From the NCBI GenBank assembly GCA_963734365.1, contig CAVTGV010000010.1, positions 124,001 to 188,000 of the forward strand: DNA of 64,000 nt. The letters run 5' to 3'. The stretch is from JACVRW01 sp963734365. Its GTDB lineage: Bacteria; Actinomycetota; Thermoleophilia; Solirubrobacterales; Thermoleophilaceae. Below are positions 1-8,967 of the stretch, piece after piece. The notes under the pieces were generated by a model that was not told where the DNA came from, made no database searches, and saw only the letters and a list, made by a program, of their open reading frames with translations. The translations under genes were made by a program, and so were the position numbers. Numbering within the stretch: the stretch's first letter is position 1; the number at the start of each line of letters is the position of its first letter.

Positions 1-112
1 CCAGCACGACCAGGCCGGCCAGCAGGGCGGCCCGGCCGCGGGCGAGCAGCACGAGGGGCGCACCCACGGCGCCGCCGATGGCGGCCAGCTGGGCGAGGTC
101 GGGGTGCTCCAT
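1..112 (-). CDS. N-terminal fragment of a probable membrane protein (partial)
   Basis: An open frame reads leftwards from ATG at 112 and runs off the window edge, giving about 37 residues. After a short polar start (MEHPDLAQ) it is almost entirely Ala, Gly, Leu and Val with one Arg-rich turn, as expected for the first membrane segments of a polytopic protein. It lies downstream of, and on the same strand as, two glycosyltransferase genes. An O-antigen ligase/polymerase or flippase would fit that context, but this is only inference. No clear Shine-Dalgarno sequence precedes the start. Confidence 0.4.
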   Translation of the reverse strand, partial: MEHPDLAQLAAIGGAVGAPLVLLARGRAALLAGLVVL

Positions 113-137
113 GAGGAGGGGACAGGGTAAAGGCGGC

Positions 138-1086
138 TCAGGCCAGCCGCGCGTTGTGGTCGCGCGCCGCCTCGCGGATCCCCTCGCCCCGGCCGGGCCG
201 CAGCTGCTGGCGCGCGTGCAGCAGATAGCGGCGCGGGTCGTGGCCGGGCAGGACCGCCGCGGCGGCCGCTCGCACCAGGTAGGCCCACGTCCAGCAGACC
301 CTCCACACGAGGCGGGTCAGCGGCATCCGGTGCTTCACGAAGTAGAGATCGCGGTTGCGATGGAACTCCACGATGCGGCGCTCCATCGCGGCGGCGTCGG
401 TGCTCAGCTGGTCGTGGTGGACGGCACGCGCCGAGGGCACGAAGAGGATGCGCCAGCCCGCATCGTGCAGGCGCCGGCAGAAGTCGGTCTCGTCGGAGTA
501 GACGAAGAAGTCCGGGTCGAGCCAACCCACCTCCTCCGCCGCGTCACGCCGCACGAGCATGGCGCTCGACTGCACCCAGCCCACCTCGCGGACGCGCGTA
601 CCCGTGCTCTCCACCGCCACGCGGCGGTGGAGGAAGACCGCAGCCGCCAGGCCCCAGGGAATGTCCGGCAGCCGCCAGGCGCACGCCACCGGCCGCCCGC
701 CGCCGTCGAGCAGCCGGGCTCCGGCCAACCGCGGCTCCCGGTTGAGCCTGGAGCGCATCCAGCAGCGCTCGCGCCGCACCGGCCTCGAGCTCCGAGTCCT
801 CGTTGAGGAGCAGGCAGAAGCGCCCGCGGGCCTCCTTCAGGAGCCGCGAGTCGTTCTCCGCCTTGCCCGTGCGTCGCTCGAGCGCGATCAGCCGGGCGCT
901 GGGATGGCGCTCGCGCACCGCCTCGGCCGACCCGTCGCCGGAGGCGTTGTCGAGCACGAGGACCTCATGCGCCAGCTCCGGCGGATGGGTGCGGGCGATC
1001 GCGTCCAGACAGGCGAGCAGGTGCTCGCGGCCGTCGGTGTTCACCACGCAGTAGGACAGCTCGACCCGCTCGGCCTCCGCGCTCAC
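138..1086 (-). CDS. GT2 family glycosyltransferase, single-base frameshift near 735
   Basis: This is a cytoplasmic GT-A fold glycosyltransferase, probably adding a sugar to a lipid-linked surface polysaccharide. Translation starts at GTG 1086, overlapping the stop of the upstream glycosyltransferase by 4 nt. The N-terminal frame has the GT2 features VVNTDGREHL, VLDNASGDGS and LLLNEDSELE (a DxD-like site). From about 735 the protein continues in another frame with AGARLLDGGG, then GWLDPDFFVYSDETDFCRR, the acceptor-side ED/ETDF motif. Removing one base near 735 joins the halves into about 315 residues, normal for rhamnosyltransferase-like GT2 enzymes. The shift is either a sequencing indel or a recent inactivation; both halves look well conserved. 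Donor and acceptor sugars cannot be told from sequence. Confidence 0.8.
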
Positions 1087-2229
1087 CGCCGGGCCGCCTC
1101 TTCCAGCACGGCCAGGGCGCGCTCGGCCAGCTCGTCGCGTCCGAACTCGCGCTCGGCCAGCGCCCGTGCGTTGCGGCCCATGCGCTCGGCCTCGTCCGGA
1201 TGGTCGCGCAGCCACGTGACCTTCTCGGCGAGGTCGCGGGCGTCGCCGGCGCGCACGTACAGCCCGGCCTCGTTGTGCTCCACGAGCTCGCGCATCCAGC
1301 CGTCCATGTTCACGATCGCGGGGCGGCCGGCGGCGAAGGTGTCGAACAGCTTGTTGGGGGAGTTCGTGGCCAGTACCGGCACGTCCTTGAACAGGGTCAG
1401 GCAGGCGTGGGAGGCCGCCGCCAGCGCCGCCACCTCCTCCTTGGCCCGCGCCGGGCCGGGGAACTCCACGTTCGGCGGTGCGTTGCGCTCCAGCTCTGCG
1501 CGCCGCTTGCCGTCGCCCATGAGCACGAACCGCGCGTCGGGCACCAGGCGCGCCGCCTCGAGGACGGCGCTCAGGTCGTTGGCCTCGCCCATCGTTCCGA
1601 AGTAGCTGACGGTGAAGCGCTCGCGATCGCCCTGGGCGGCCCCGAACAGGTCCAGGTCCGCCGCGTTGGGCACCAGGGCGAGCTTGCGCTCCGGCACACC
1701 GGCCGCCATCACGGCGTCGCGTATGCCGGGCGAGAGCGCGATCACGCGCTCGCTGTGTCTGTACACGAAGCTCTCGAGCGCACGTGCGGCCCGCCGGGCG
1801 AGCGGATTGCGACAGCGCCCCCATCTGGATCGGGGCCTCGGGCCACAGGTCGCGCACCTCGAACACGAGCGGCGCCCGCCAGCGCAGCGATGCCGCCACT
1901 GCGGGCAGCGCCATCGTGAGCGGCGGCGAGGTGGCGTAGATCACGTCGGGCCGCGGGCCGCGCAGGACCGCCGCGGTGGCGGCGACGGCGAAGCGGGCAA
2001 AGGCCAGCATCCGCAGGGGATAGGAGACGGCGGTGGCGCTCACGTAGTCCGAGTAGCCGCCGCGCACGCCCACGACCTCGATTCCGTCGACCGTCCGGGC
2101 GCCGCCGCCGGCGGTTACCATCCGCACGCCGTGTCCGCGCGCCGCGAACCGGCGCGCGAACTCGTAGGAGCGCGTGCCACCCACGCCCTCGCGGGTGATG
2201 AAGAACTGATGCAGGTAGAGGATCCTCAT
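1083..2229 (-). CDS. GT4-type (GT-B) glycosyltransferase, single-base frameshift near 1812
   Basis: This is a GT-B fold glycosyltransferase of exopolysaccharide or lipoglycan synthesis. The start ATG 2229 begins MRILYLHQFF, the usual first strand, followed by GGTRSYEFARRFAARGH and VIYATSPPL. Near 1812 the frame changes and the C-terminal Rossmann domain follows: SPGIRDAV, VPNAADLDLF, VSYFGTMG, then the donor-site region NSPNKLFDTFAAGRPAIV and NEAGLYV. Dropping one base gives about 381 residues, the family length, so the break is a single +1 event. The next gene (GT2) starts inside this stop codon, implying translational coupling. The divergent neighbour is a phosphoglycosyl transferase. Domain order matches WbuB/WcaL-like enzymes; specificity is unknown. 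Confidence 0.82.
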
Positions 2230-2255
2230 CCGCTGCGGTCGAACGGTAATGCGCC

Positions 2256-2840
2256 GTGAACCGCGTACTGGACCTGGTGATCGCCGGGCTGCTTCTGGTG
2301 GTCAGCGCCCCACTGCTGGCCCTCGCCGCCCTGGCCATCAAGCTGGAGAGCCACGGGCCGGTGTTCTACCGCCAGCTCCGGGTGGGCCGCGACGGCCGGC
2401 CCTTCGAGCTCTGGAAGCTGCGGACGATGGTGCGCGGGGCGGAGAGGATGGGCGCCGGGATCTACGTGCTGGAGGGCGATACACGCATAACGCGCGTGGG
2501 ACGGTTGCTGCGCCGCTTCTCACTCGACGAGCTGCCCAACCTGATCAACGTGCTGAGGGGCGACCTGGCCGTGGTGGGTCCGCGGCCGACGGTCCAGGAG
2601 CAGGTGGACCGCTACACCGAGCGCCAGCGGCGCCGGCTGGAGGTCAAGCCCGGGATCACCGGATGGGCGCAGGTCAACGGCCGCACCTCGCTGCCCTGGC
2701 CGGAGCGAATCGAGCTCGACGTCTGGTACGTGGAGCACCGCTCGCTGCGCCTCGACCTCGGGATCCTCGCCCGGACGGCGCGGATGCTGGCCACGGGCCA
2801 CGGCCTGTACAGCGAGGACCCGCGCCAGGGCTGGGACTGA
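2256..2840 (+). CDS. Undecaprenyl-phosphate sugar phosphotransferase (bacterial sugar transferase)
   Basis: This is a small monotopic phosphoglycosyl transferase that would move a sugar-1-phosphate from a nucleotide sugar to undecaprenyl phosphate, starting a surface-glycan repeat. It has 194 residues from GTG 2256. A hydrophobic N-terminal re-entrant helix (about residues 6-28) is followed by GPVFYRQLRVGRDGRPF, the KLRTM signature, the catalytic pair in FSLDELPNL, VVGPRP and KPGITGWAQVNGR. The length matches the stand-alone catalytic type (PglC/WecA-like PGT core). It is transcribed away from the two glycosyltransferases with a 26-bp gap, so all three can share a control region. Sugar specificity is not readable. 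Confidence 0.9.
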   Translation: MNRVLDLVIAGLLLVVSAPLLALAALAIKLESHGPVFYRQLRVGRDGRPFELWKLRTMVRGAERMGAGIYVLEGDTRITRVGRLLRRFSLDELPNLINVLRGDLAVVGPRPTVQEQVDRYTERQRRRLEVKPGITGWAQVNGRTSLPWPERIELDVWYVEHRSLRLDLGILARTARMLATGHGLYSEDPRQGWD

Positions 2841-2848
2841 CGGCCTGG

Positions 2849-4502
2849 CTAACGACTGACGCGAAGGACCTGGCGCTCGGAGGCGCCGCGGTCGGTGTCC
2901 AGATCGGGCAGCGAGACCACGTAGTAGCGGTACACGCCGGCCCGGCGCGGGGTGAAGGACGTGGCAAAGCGCCCGCGCCGGGACCGGACCGCGCGCGCCT
3001 GGTCCTTGCGGTAGCGCCCGCGTACGAGCCTCTGCACCACGAGAGTCAGCCGCCGCTTGCGGGGCCCCACGCTCCCGGTGACCTCGACCGGCTCACGCCG
3101 CACGCCCACCGAAGGCGGCTCGTCCATGGTGATCAGCGGGCGCAACTGCAGGAGCAGCCGCTGAGAGGTGGCGCGGCGCAGACCGGTCCGGCCGAGGTAG
3201 CGCACTCGCACGTACATGCGCCGCCTCGGCTTGAGGTCGGTGAAGAAGGCGCCGTCCGGGCCGGTGAGCACCCGCCGCGCCCGCTTCCAATGTCCCTCGC
3301 TCGACACCTGCACGTTGATGCGCTCCCCGGCCAGCGGCAGGCCGTCGGGGGCCAGCAGGGCGCCGCTCACCGAGACGTTGGTGCCGAAGTCGGCGCGATA
3401 GTCGGACAGGGCGGCGCTCAGGCGCGTGGCCGAGGAGTTGACCGTGGTGCCGGTCTCCACCAGCGCCCTCAGCTGCGGTAGCTGCGCGTAGAGAGCGTTG
3501 CCGGGACAGGCGGTGCGCCCCGTGTCGCGGTGTCCGGCGACCCGCGGGATCGTGGCCCGGCTCCCCGCCGCGTACTTGGTGAGTGGGCCGCCCGCGCTCA
3601 CCAGCGTGACCCTTCCGGAGAGCGGCTGGCCGTGGACCGTGAGCTTCCAGCGGATGTAGTTGGCCAGCGTGGCGAGCGCCTCGGGCGTCTGCTCCACGCT
3701 CGTGTAGTCGCCGATGTTGGAGATGCCTGCGGTCTGGGAGTTGAAGCCCTGGGCCTGGGCGCCCACGATCGGCTGGTCGAGCCCTCCGGCGCGACCCTCG
3801 AAGAGGGTGCCGTACTTGTCGACGAGCGCGTTGTAGCCGATGTCGTCCCAGCCGTTCGAGTTTCGGTGGTAGCGGCAGATGGCCAGCACGATCGAGGGCG
3901 ACTCCTCAGGTGAGTAGTCGTTGAGGGAGACCGTGTGGTGCACGTTCACCGCGCGCACGCGTGCCGTACTCGGGGGCGCCTCGGGGCGGGCACTTCGAGG
4001 CACCCCACTCCCTGCGCGACACGTAGGTGGGCGGCGGCGCCTGGGCGGCGCGCGCCCGAGTCTGCCGCGCCGGGTTTACCCCGAGGTCGACGAAGTGCAG
4101 CCGCAGCCCGCTCACCTGCCGGCTGAGCCGGTACTGGACGGCCCCGGCCCGCCCCACCCAGATCGGGTCCGAGCCCGCCGCCAGCGGCTCGTCCCGTCCG
4201 ACGTCGGGATTGTGGTCTGAGTGCGCATCGAGGCGCGCCCAGCGGCTCCAGCGCCCGCGCCGGCGCACGCGCAGCTTCACGCCCGGCTCGGCGGCGCCGC
4301 GCCAGCGCAGGCCCACGAGGTTGAAGCGGCGCGGGGTGCGAAGCGCGCGTGAGACCACCGCGCCGTGGCCGGCGACCGTGGCCACCGCCGCAGCCGGCGG
4401 CGACAGCTCGAAGTCGACCGGCTTGGGCTGCGCCGCCCAGGCGGAGGGCGCGGATAGAGCCAGGCCGCAGACGAGCACGGCTGCGAGTGAGAGCAGCTTC
4501 AC
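2849..4502 (-). CDS. Secreted PGRP/N-acetylmuramoyl-L-alanine amidase with C-terminal beta domains, frameshift near 3957
   Basis: This is an exported zinc amidase-like protein acting on peptidoglycan. The start ATG 4502 gives a signal peptide (MKLLSLAAVLVCGLALSAPS, cleavage near AWA). Residues about 30-150 form a beta-rich region. The PGRP/amidase domain begins at YVSRREWGAS; one base must be skipped near 3957 to reach NVHHTVSLND. Zinc ligands are visible: His in VHHT, His in AGHRDTG and Cys in ACPG. The last roughly 200 residues (SGALLAPDGLPLAGERI onwards) look like Ig-like or carboxypeptidase-regulatory-like domains. Corrected length is about 550 residues. The 3' end converges on the sugar-transferase gene with an 8-bp gap. 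It could be a cell-wall hydrolase or a surface binding protein. Confidence 0.83.
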
Positions 4503-4549
4503 CGTTCCCGGAACACGTTGTCAGGGGCACGGTTGCGGGCCCGCAAGAT

Positions 4550-4568
4550 CCCGTGCAGACGGCACGGG
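4550..4568 (-). terminator. Hairpin downstream of the DUF3105 gene
   Basis: CCCGTGC and GCACGGG form a perfect 7-bp stem around a 5-nt loop, 24 nt past the stop of the DUF3105 gene. No U-tract follows, so it is a candidate terminator or stabilising stem only. A separate perfect palindrome, TTGCGGGCCCGCAA (4533-4546), lies just upstream of the amidase start. Confidence 0.4.
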
Positions 4569-4592
4569 TGCACGGAATCGTGCCGCTGGTGC

Positions 4593-5315
4593 CTAGGGAA
4601 CCGGCTCGGGACCGCGCGAGCGGTGCTCGTCGCGGAAGGCGCGCAGGGCGTCGTAGACCTCGGGCGTGAACTTCTTGCAGACCATCAGGCGGCCGGTTCC
4701 GTTGGGTACCGGCTCGGCGTTCCAGGCGCTCGCCGCCACCGCGTAGGGCATGTTCGCGCGGGATACGAGGAACATCTGGTAGGTGTCCTCGTCGAAGAGC
4801 GCTCTGAGGTTGGCGCGTTCGTCCTTGGGCAGGCCGGGCTTGGCCCAGATGATCACGCGGCCGTGCTCCAGCCCGTGCACCAGCTCCTCGTCGCGCGGCG
4901 CGTCGCCGTAGACACCGTCCGTGGCGGGCTGCACGTAGTGGCTGCCCGAGTCCGGTGGGTTGGTCGCGTACTTGACGTGCTTGTCGAGGCTCGTGGTGTG
5001 CTTGCGCGACTTGGCCGGCGTGGACTTGAGCTGGCAGTTGGCCGCTGCCGCGGCGGGAGCCACCTCGAAGTCCTTCTGCTCGGGCACGCTTCCGCCGGTG
5101 GGGAACACGTCGGCCGACTGCGAGTCCCCGCCGCCACCGTCCCCGCCGCTGCTACCCGTCGCCAGCACCACGAGCACGATCGCCACCACGGCCACCAGCA
5201 GCCCGGCCGCGCCGTACCCGACCATGCGCTTGCGCTGCTGAGCCTCGCGATGCTTGCGCTCGCGCTCCTCGCGTTCCTTGCGAAGGGCTTCCTTCTGTTG
5301 CCTGCGGTGCGACAT
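4593..5315 (-). CDS. DUF3105 single-pass membrane protein
   Basis: Function is unknown. The 240-residue protein has a highly charged cytoplasmic N-terminus (about residues 1-30, many Lys/Arg/Glu and Gln), one transmembrane helix at about 32-53 (VGYGAAGLLVAVVAIVLVVL), a Gly/Ser/Asp linker, and an extracytoplasmic DUF3105 domain. Typical DUF3105 features are NPPDSGSHY, GLEHGRVIIWAKP and the closing CKKFTPEVYDALRAF. DUF3105 proteins are widespread in actinobacteria with no assigned role; paired Cys and His residues have led to suggestions of metal binding, unproven here. The next gene upstream on the same strand is an alpha/beta hydrolase 32 bp away, so the two may be co-transcribed. Confidence 0.85.
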   Translation of the reverse strand: MSHRRQQKEALRKEREERERKHREAQQRKRMVGYGAAGLLVAVVAIVLVVLATGSSGGDGGGGDSQSADVFPTGGSVPEQKDFEVAPAAAAANCQLKSTPAKSRKHTTSLDKHVKYATNPPDSGSHYVQPATDGVYGDAPRDEELVHGLEHGRVIIWAKPGLPKDERANLRALFDEDTYQMFLVSRANMPYAVAASAWNAEPVPNGTGRLMVCKKFTPEVYDALRAFRDEHRSRGPEPVP

Positions 5316-5347
5316 CCGAAGCGGAAATGTAGTGAAGGAGGGCGGCC

Positions 5348-6229
5348 CTATTGCGACGAGCGGCGGGCCGATGACCCGCGCCGCGACGACGAGGTGCGCC
5401 GCCGCCCGCCGCCACGGCGCGCGGGCTTGAAGCACTCGTCGGTGAAGGCCACGATCTCGCTCGTGAGCCGCTCGGGGGTCAGGCGGAGCTCGAGGATCGA
5501 CGAGGCCTCCACCAGGCGCGCGCCGGGCAGCTCGCGCATGAGCATGTCGGAGTCTGAGAACGGGTGAATGGGGTCGCGCGGATGGCCGATCACGAGCGTG
5601 GGCTGGGTGAGCCGCACGCGCTCTTCCGTGGGCGGCGCCACGCGACCGAAGAAGAGACCCTGGAGCACCGAGGCCGACGGCTTGGGATCCTGGCTGACCC
5701 AGTCGAGCATCATGTCCCCGAGCAACGACGATCCGCGCGGTATCCGGCGTGCGCCCGCGCCCACCAGCCGCGCCACCGGTGCGCCGAAGGTCAGCCCCGC
5801 GAGCAGCGGAGTGAAGCCGATCGCGCAGCCGAGCAGCGCGTTGTCGAGCACGGGCATCTCGACCAACAGCCCCTTTACGCGGTCCGGTGCCGCGACCGCC
5901 GCCTCCAGTGACGCGTTGGCGCCCAGCGAGGTGCCGCCCAGCACGGCCTGGCGGACCTCGAGGTGGTCGAGCAACGCGATCGTCTGCCGGCCGAAGATCG
6001 TCATGGAGTAGTTCCACATCTCGGGAGGACGATCGGAGTCGCCGTGACCGAGCAGGTCGAGGCAGATCACGCGCCGTCCCCGTTCGGCGAGCGCCTCGGC
6101 CAGAGGCGCCTGCATGCGCCGCGAGAACAGCAGCCCGGGCAGCAGCACAACCACGCGCGACCCGGCGCCGAATTCGTCGTAGACCAGACGGTGGCCCTCG
6201 TAGTCGAAGCTCTTGGTCACGGCGCTCAT
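5348..6229 (-). CDS. Alpha/beta-fold hydrolase
   Basis: This is a 293-residue alpha/beta hydrolase, presumably cytoplasmic. VVLLPGLLFSRRM supplies the oxyanion-hole segment, LDLLGHGDSD is the usual DxxGxGxS loop and GGTSLGANAS is the nucleophile elbow with Ser. HPRDPIHPF carries the likely acid Asp. The expected C-terminal His is not obvious: that position reads SSILELRLTPERL, so the triad may differ from the standard. The last 25 residues are Arg/Ser-rich and low complexity. There is no Shine-Dalgarno. TAACCT on the coding strand (plus 6239-6244) lies 9 nt before ATG, so the mRNA may be leaderless. It is divergent from the VWA gene. The substrate is unknown. Confidence 0.78.
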   Translation of the reverse strand: MSAVTKSFDYEGHRLVYDEFGAGSRVVVLLPGLLFSRRMQAPLAEALAERGRRVICLDLLGHGDSDRPPEMWNYSMTIFGRQTIALLDHLEVRQAVLGGTSLGANASLEAAVAAPDRVKGLLVEMPVLDNALLGCAIGFTPLLAGLTFGAPVARLVGAGARRIPRGSSLLGDMMLDWVSQDPKPSASVLQGLFFGRVAPPTEERVRLTQPTLVIGHPRDPIHPFSDSDMLMRELPGARLVEASSILELRLTPERLTSEIVAFTDECFKPARRGGGRRRTSSSRRGSSARRSSQ

Positions 6230-6298
6230 GGCCGCCGGAGGTTAGTCGGCCTCGCTCCGGGCCCCGCCGCTTGCGTAGGGGCATAGCATCCGCGACCG

Positions 6299-7269
6299 GT
6301 GTCTGAGCTGCCACGCGCCCGCCTGGCCATGTTGGTCGCCTCGATGCGCGCTGGTGGCGCGAGGGTGGGCATCGGCGAGTTGCTCGCCGCGCATCGTGCT
6401 CTCAGGGGCCTCGACCCGACCAACGATGAGACCGCGTATCTCGCCCTACGGGCGTCGCTGTGTTCGCGCGACGACGACATAGCGCCCTTCGACGCCGCCT
6501 TCGCCGAGTGGTTCGCGACGCCCACGCTCCTCCAGGACGACAAGGACTTCGCCGAGTACAGCGAGGCCGAGCGCCGCGCCGCACGGGCGGTGATACGGCG
6601 CCTCGCCGTCGCGGGACCGGCACGGCCGAGCCGGCGTACTCGTCGTACCCGTCGCCGCGGGCCCCGGCCCCTCGCCGCCCGTCCGGACCTGCGCCGCACG
6701 ATCCGCGCCTCGTTGCGCACCGGCGGCGACCCGTTCGAGCGCCACTGGCGCGAAGCCGGCGATCGCCCCCGCCCGCTGGTGCTCGTCTGCGACCTCTCGG
6801 GCTCGATGGAGCCGTACGCGCGGATGCTGCTCCAGTACACGCAGGCCTGCCTGGCCGCACGGCGGCCCGCGGAGGCCTTCGTGTTCGGCACTCGTCTCAC
6901 TCGGGTCACCGCCGAGCTCCGCGGCGGCGATCCTGACCGCGCCCTCGAGCGCGCGGCCGGTGCCGCGTCGAATTCATCGGGCGCCACGCGCATGGGCGAG
7001 GCGCTGGGCGTGCTCAACCGCGAGCACGGCGGGAGGGTCGGCCGCGGCGCGATCGTGGTGCTGCTTTCGGACGATTGGGATCGGGACGATCCGGAGCAGC
7101 TGTCAGTCGAATGGCCCGGCTCGCGCGCAGCGACCGTGCGCTCGTATGGCTCGACCCGCTCAGCATCGGCATGCAGGCCGCCCTTCCACATGTGGACCAC
7201 TTCCTGGCCGGCAACTCCCTTGCTTCACTGCAGGAGCTCGCTCGGCTGATGGACGATGGCTTGGAATGA
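6299..7269 (+). CDS. CoxE-like VWA-domain protein, frameshift near 7100
   Basis: This is a cytoplasmic VWA-domain protein of the CoxE type. Members pair with a MoxR/CoxD ATPase to insert sulfur or metal into molybdenum hydroxylases such as CO dehydrogenase. The N-terminal alpha-helical part (GARVGIGELLAAHRALRGLD) precedes an Arg-rich linker and a VWA core with the MIDAS motif CDLSGSMEPY, then GTRLTRVT, SSGATRMGEAL and VVLLSDDWDR. Near 7100 one base is missing; the C-terminus continues in another frame as RMARLARSDRALVWLDP and AALPHVDHFLAGNSL, the normal family ending. Corrected length is about 323 residues. It is followed by XdhC-type genes. TAGCAT (6284-6289), 9 nt before the GTG, suggests a leaderless mRNA. 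Confidence 0.82.
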
Positions 7270-7305
7270 GTCGTCTGGGGTAAAGGACGCGACGGAGGGA
7301 ACCTG

Positions 7306-7620
7306 ATGAAGGACGTCTTGGAGGACGTGACGGCTTGGACCGAGCGCGGCGACCGCGTGGCGATTGCGACCGTGGTGGAGGTAAAGCGATCCGCTCCGCG
7401 TCCGCCCGGCGCGAAGATGGCGGTCAACGAGCACGGCGAGGTCTCCGGTGCTGTCTCCGGAGGCTGTGTGGAGGGCGCGGTGGCGGCCGCGGCGGCCGAG
7501 GTGCTCGGCGGGGCCGGCCCGAAGCTTCTTCACTTCGGCATCGAGGACAGCGAGGCCTGGGACGTGGGCCTGCCCTGCGGCGGCGAGATAGACGTGTTCG
7601 TGGAGCAGTACACGGAGTGA
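7306..7620 (+). CDS. xdhC: XdhC/CoxI N-terminal domain protein
   Basis: This is a stand-alone copy of the XdhC/CoxI N-terminal domain (104 residues). XdhC proteins bind molybdenum cofactor, help sulfurate it, and deliver it to xanthine-dehydrogenase-type enzymes. Signatures are ATVVEVKRSAPRPPGAKM, SGGCVEGAV and LPCGGEIDVFVE, whose conserved Cys residues are implicated in the family. The start ATG 7306 has an AGGGAACCTG leader. The stop overlaps the GTG start of the next gene by 4 nt. In many bacteria both halves are one polypeptide; here they are separate adjacent genes, an arrangement common in actinobacteria. Confidence 0.88.
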   Translation: MKDVLEDVTAWTERGDRVAIATVVEVKRSAPRPPGAKMAVNEHGEVSGAVSGGCVEGAVAAAAAEVLGGAGPKLLHFGIEDSEAWDVGLPCGGEIDVFVEQYTE

Positions 7621-8381
7621 GCGCCCAGTCGGAGTTCGCCCGCATCGCGGGTGAGGATGGACGCGCCGCGCTGATCACGGTGATCGCCGGCGGCGAGCTG
7701 GGCCGGAAGCTGCTGGTGCGCCCGGACGGCGCGTCCGAGGGCGGCCTGGGCGGACCGGAGCTCGACGCTGCCGCGGTCGAGGCCGCCGAAGGGCTGATGT
7801 GGGCCGAGCGCTCCGAGCAGCGCGAGGTGGGGGACGTCGTGCTGTTCGTGGACGTGACCGCGCCCGCACCGCGGCTGGTGGTATTCGGGGCGGTGGACTA
7901 CGCGGCGGCGCTGTGCCGCCTCGCCAGGGCCGCCGGATGGCGGCCCTTCGTATGCGACCCGCGCTCGCAGTTCGCCACCGCCGAGCGCTTTCCCGAGGCG
8001 GAGCGCGTGATCGCCGCCTGGCCGGCCGACGCCTTCGCCGAGATCGGCGGCATCGACCGTGCCACGTACATCGCGGTGCTCACTCATGACCCCAAGCTGG
8101 ACGACACCGCGCTCGAGCTCGCTCTGCGCTCGGAGGCGCCCTACGTGGGTGCGATGGGCAGCCGCCGGGCCCAGGCTCAGCGCCGCGAGCGCCTGCTCGC
8201 CGCCGGGCTCCCGGAGGAGCTGATCGAGCGGATCGCCGCTCCGATCGGGCTCGATCTCGGGGCGATCTCGCCGGAGGAGACCGCGCTGTCGATCATGGCC
8301 GAGGTCGTGGCGGTGCGAAACGGGCACGACGGCGGTCGGCTCTCGCAGGCCGCGGGACGCATCCACGAGGTGGGCGCGTGA
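7617..8381 (+). CDS. XdhC Rossmann-domain protein (MoCo maturation)
   Basis: This second half of the XdhC system has 254 residues from GTG 7617. The first roughly 90 residues form a small alpha/beta domain. The rest is the XdhC C-terminal Rossmann fold: LVVFGAVDYAAALCRLA (nucleotide-binding loop, here G-A-V where G-x-G is usual), FVCDPRSQFATAERFPEA, LTHDPKLDDTALELAL, VGAMGSRRAQAQRRERL and GLDLGAISPEETALSIMAEVV, all typical of XdhC/CoxI. It is translationally coupled upstream to the N-terminal-domain gene and downstream to the MocA-like gene (GTGA at 8378). The three probably act together on the molybdenum cofactor of a hydroxylase encoded elsewhere. Confidence 0.88.
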   Translation: MSAQSEFARIAGEDGRAALITVIAGGELGRKLLVRPDGASEGGLGGPELDAAAVEAAEGLMWAERSEQREVGDVVLFVDVTAPAPRLVVFGAVDYAAALCRLARAAGWRPFVCDPRSQFATAERFPEAERVIAAWPADAFAEIGGIDRATYIAVLTHDPKLDDTALELALRSEAPYVGAMGSRRAQAQRRERLLAAGLPEELIERIAAPIGLDLGAISPEETALSIMAEVVAVRNGHDGGRLSQAAGRIHEVGA

Positions 8382-8959
8382 TCGGCGGTCTCGTACTCGC
8401 CGCTGGTGCCGGTACCCGCTTCGGCGGCTCGAAGCAGCTCGCCGAGCTCGACGGCCGGCCGCTGCTCGAGCATTCGGTTCGAGCGATGACCACGTCGCCG
8501 GTGGGCCGGGTCGTGGTGGTGCTGGGCGCGGCTGCCGAGGAGGTGGAGGCGACCGTCGACCTGCACGGCGCGGAGTCACGAATCTGCTCGCGCTGGGAGG
8601 AGGGCCAGTCGGCCTCGCTCGCGTCCGGGCTCGAGGCGCTGGCGGACTGTGAGGCGGTGGTGGTCACCCTCGGCGACCAGCCGCGCCTCTCCCCCGACGC
8701 CATCCGCCGCGTGATCGCCGCCCGCGGCGGCGCGGCGCAGGCCGTGCGAGCCACCTATGGCGGCGACCCCGGCCATCCCGTGCTGCTCGAGCACGCGCTG
8801 TTCGAGCGGCTGCGTGACGTGACCGGCGACCACGGTGCCCGCAATCTGCTGCTGAGCGCCCGGGTCAAGGAAGTGCCCTGCGACGACCTCGGCGGCGGCG
8901 AGGACGTGGATACGCCCGCCGAGCTCGACGCGCTTCGGGCCGGCGGTCCCGTGGGATGA
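8378..8959 (+). CDS. MocA/MobA-like molybdenum cofactor nucleotidyltransferase
   Basis: A 193-residue nucleotidyltransferase of the MocA type, expected to join CMP (or GMP) to molybdopterin to make the dinucleotide cofactor used by xanthine dehydrogenase-family enzymes. It has the G-rich NTP loop GLVLAAGAGTRFGGSKQL, the metal-binding LGDQPRLS, the GGDPGHPVLL signature that separates MocA-like from MobA enzymes, DHGARNLL, and a closing DVDTPAELDAL. The start GTG 8378 overlaps the preceding stop. It is the last gene of the four-gene run and is followed by a convergent esterase gene after 8 bp. CTP versus GTP preference is inferred from family, not shown. Confidence 0.88.
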   Translation: MIGGLVLAAGAGTRFGGSKQLAELDGRPLLEHSVRAMTTSPVGRVVVVLGAAAEEVEATVDLHGAESRICSRWEEGQSASLASGLEALADCEAVVVTLGDQPRLSPDAIRRVIAARGGAAQAVRATYGGDPGHPVLLEHALFERLRDVTGDHGARNLLLSARVKEVPCDDLGGGEDVDTPAELDALRAGGPVG

Positions 8960-8967
8960 AGCTCGGG

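Noticed and set aside
544..2229. One 561-residue protein spanning both glycosyltransferases
   Set aside because: It is a chance read-through: the middle is Arg/Gly-rich out-of-frame sequence, while two real GT genes with their own frames explain both ends.
4533..4546. Perfect palindrome TTGCGGGCCCGCAA as an operator
   Set aside because: In GC-rich DNA a 14-bp palindrome can arise by chance, and no nearby regulator clearly uses it.
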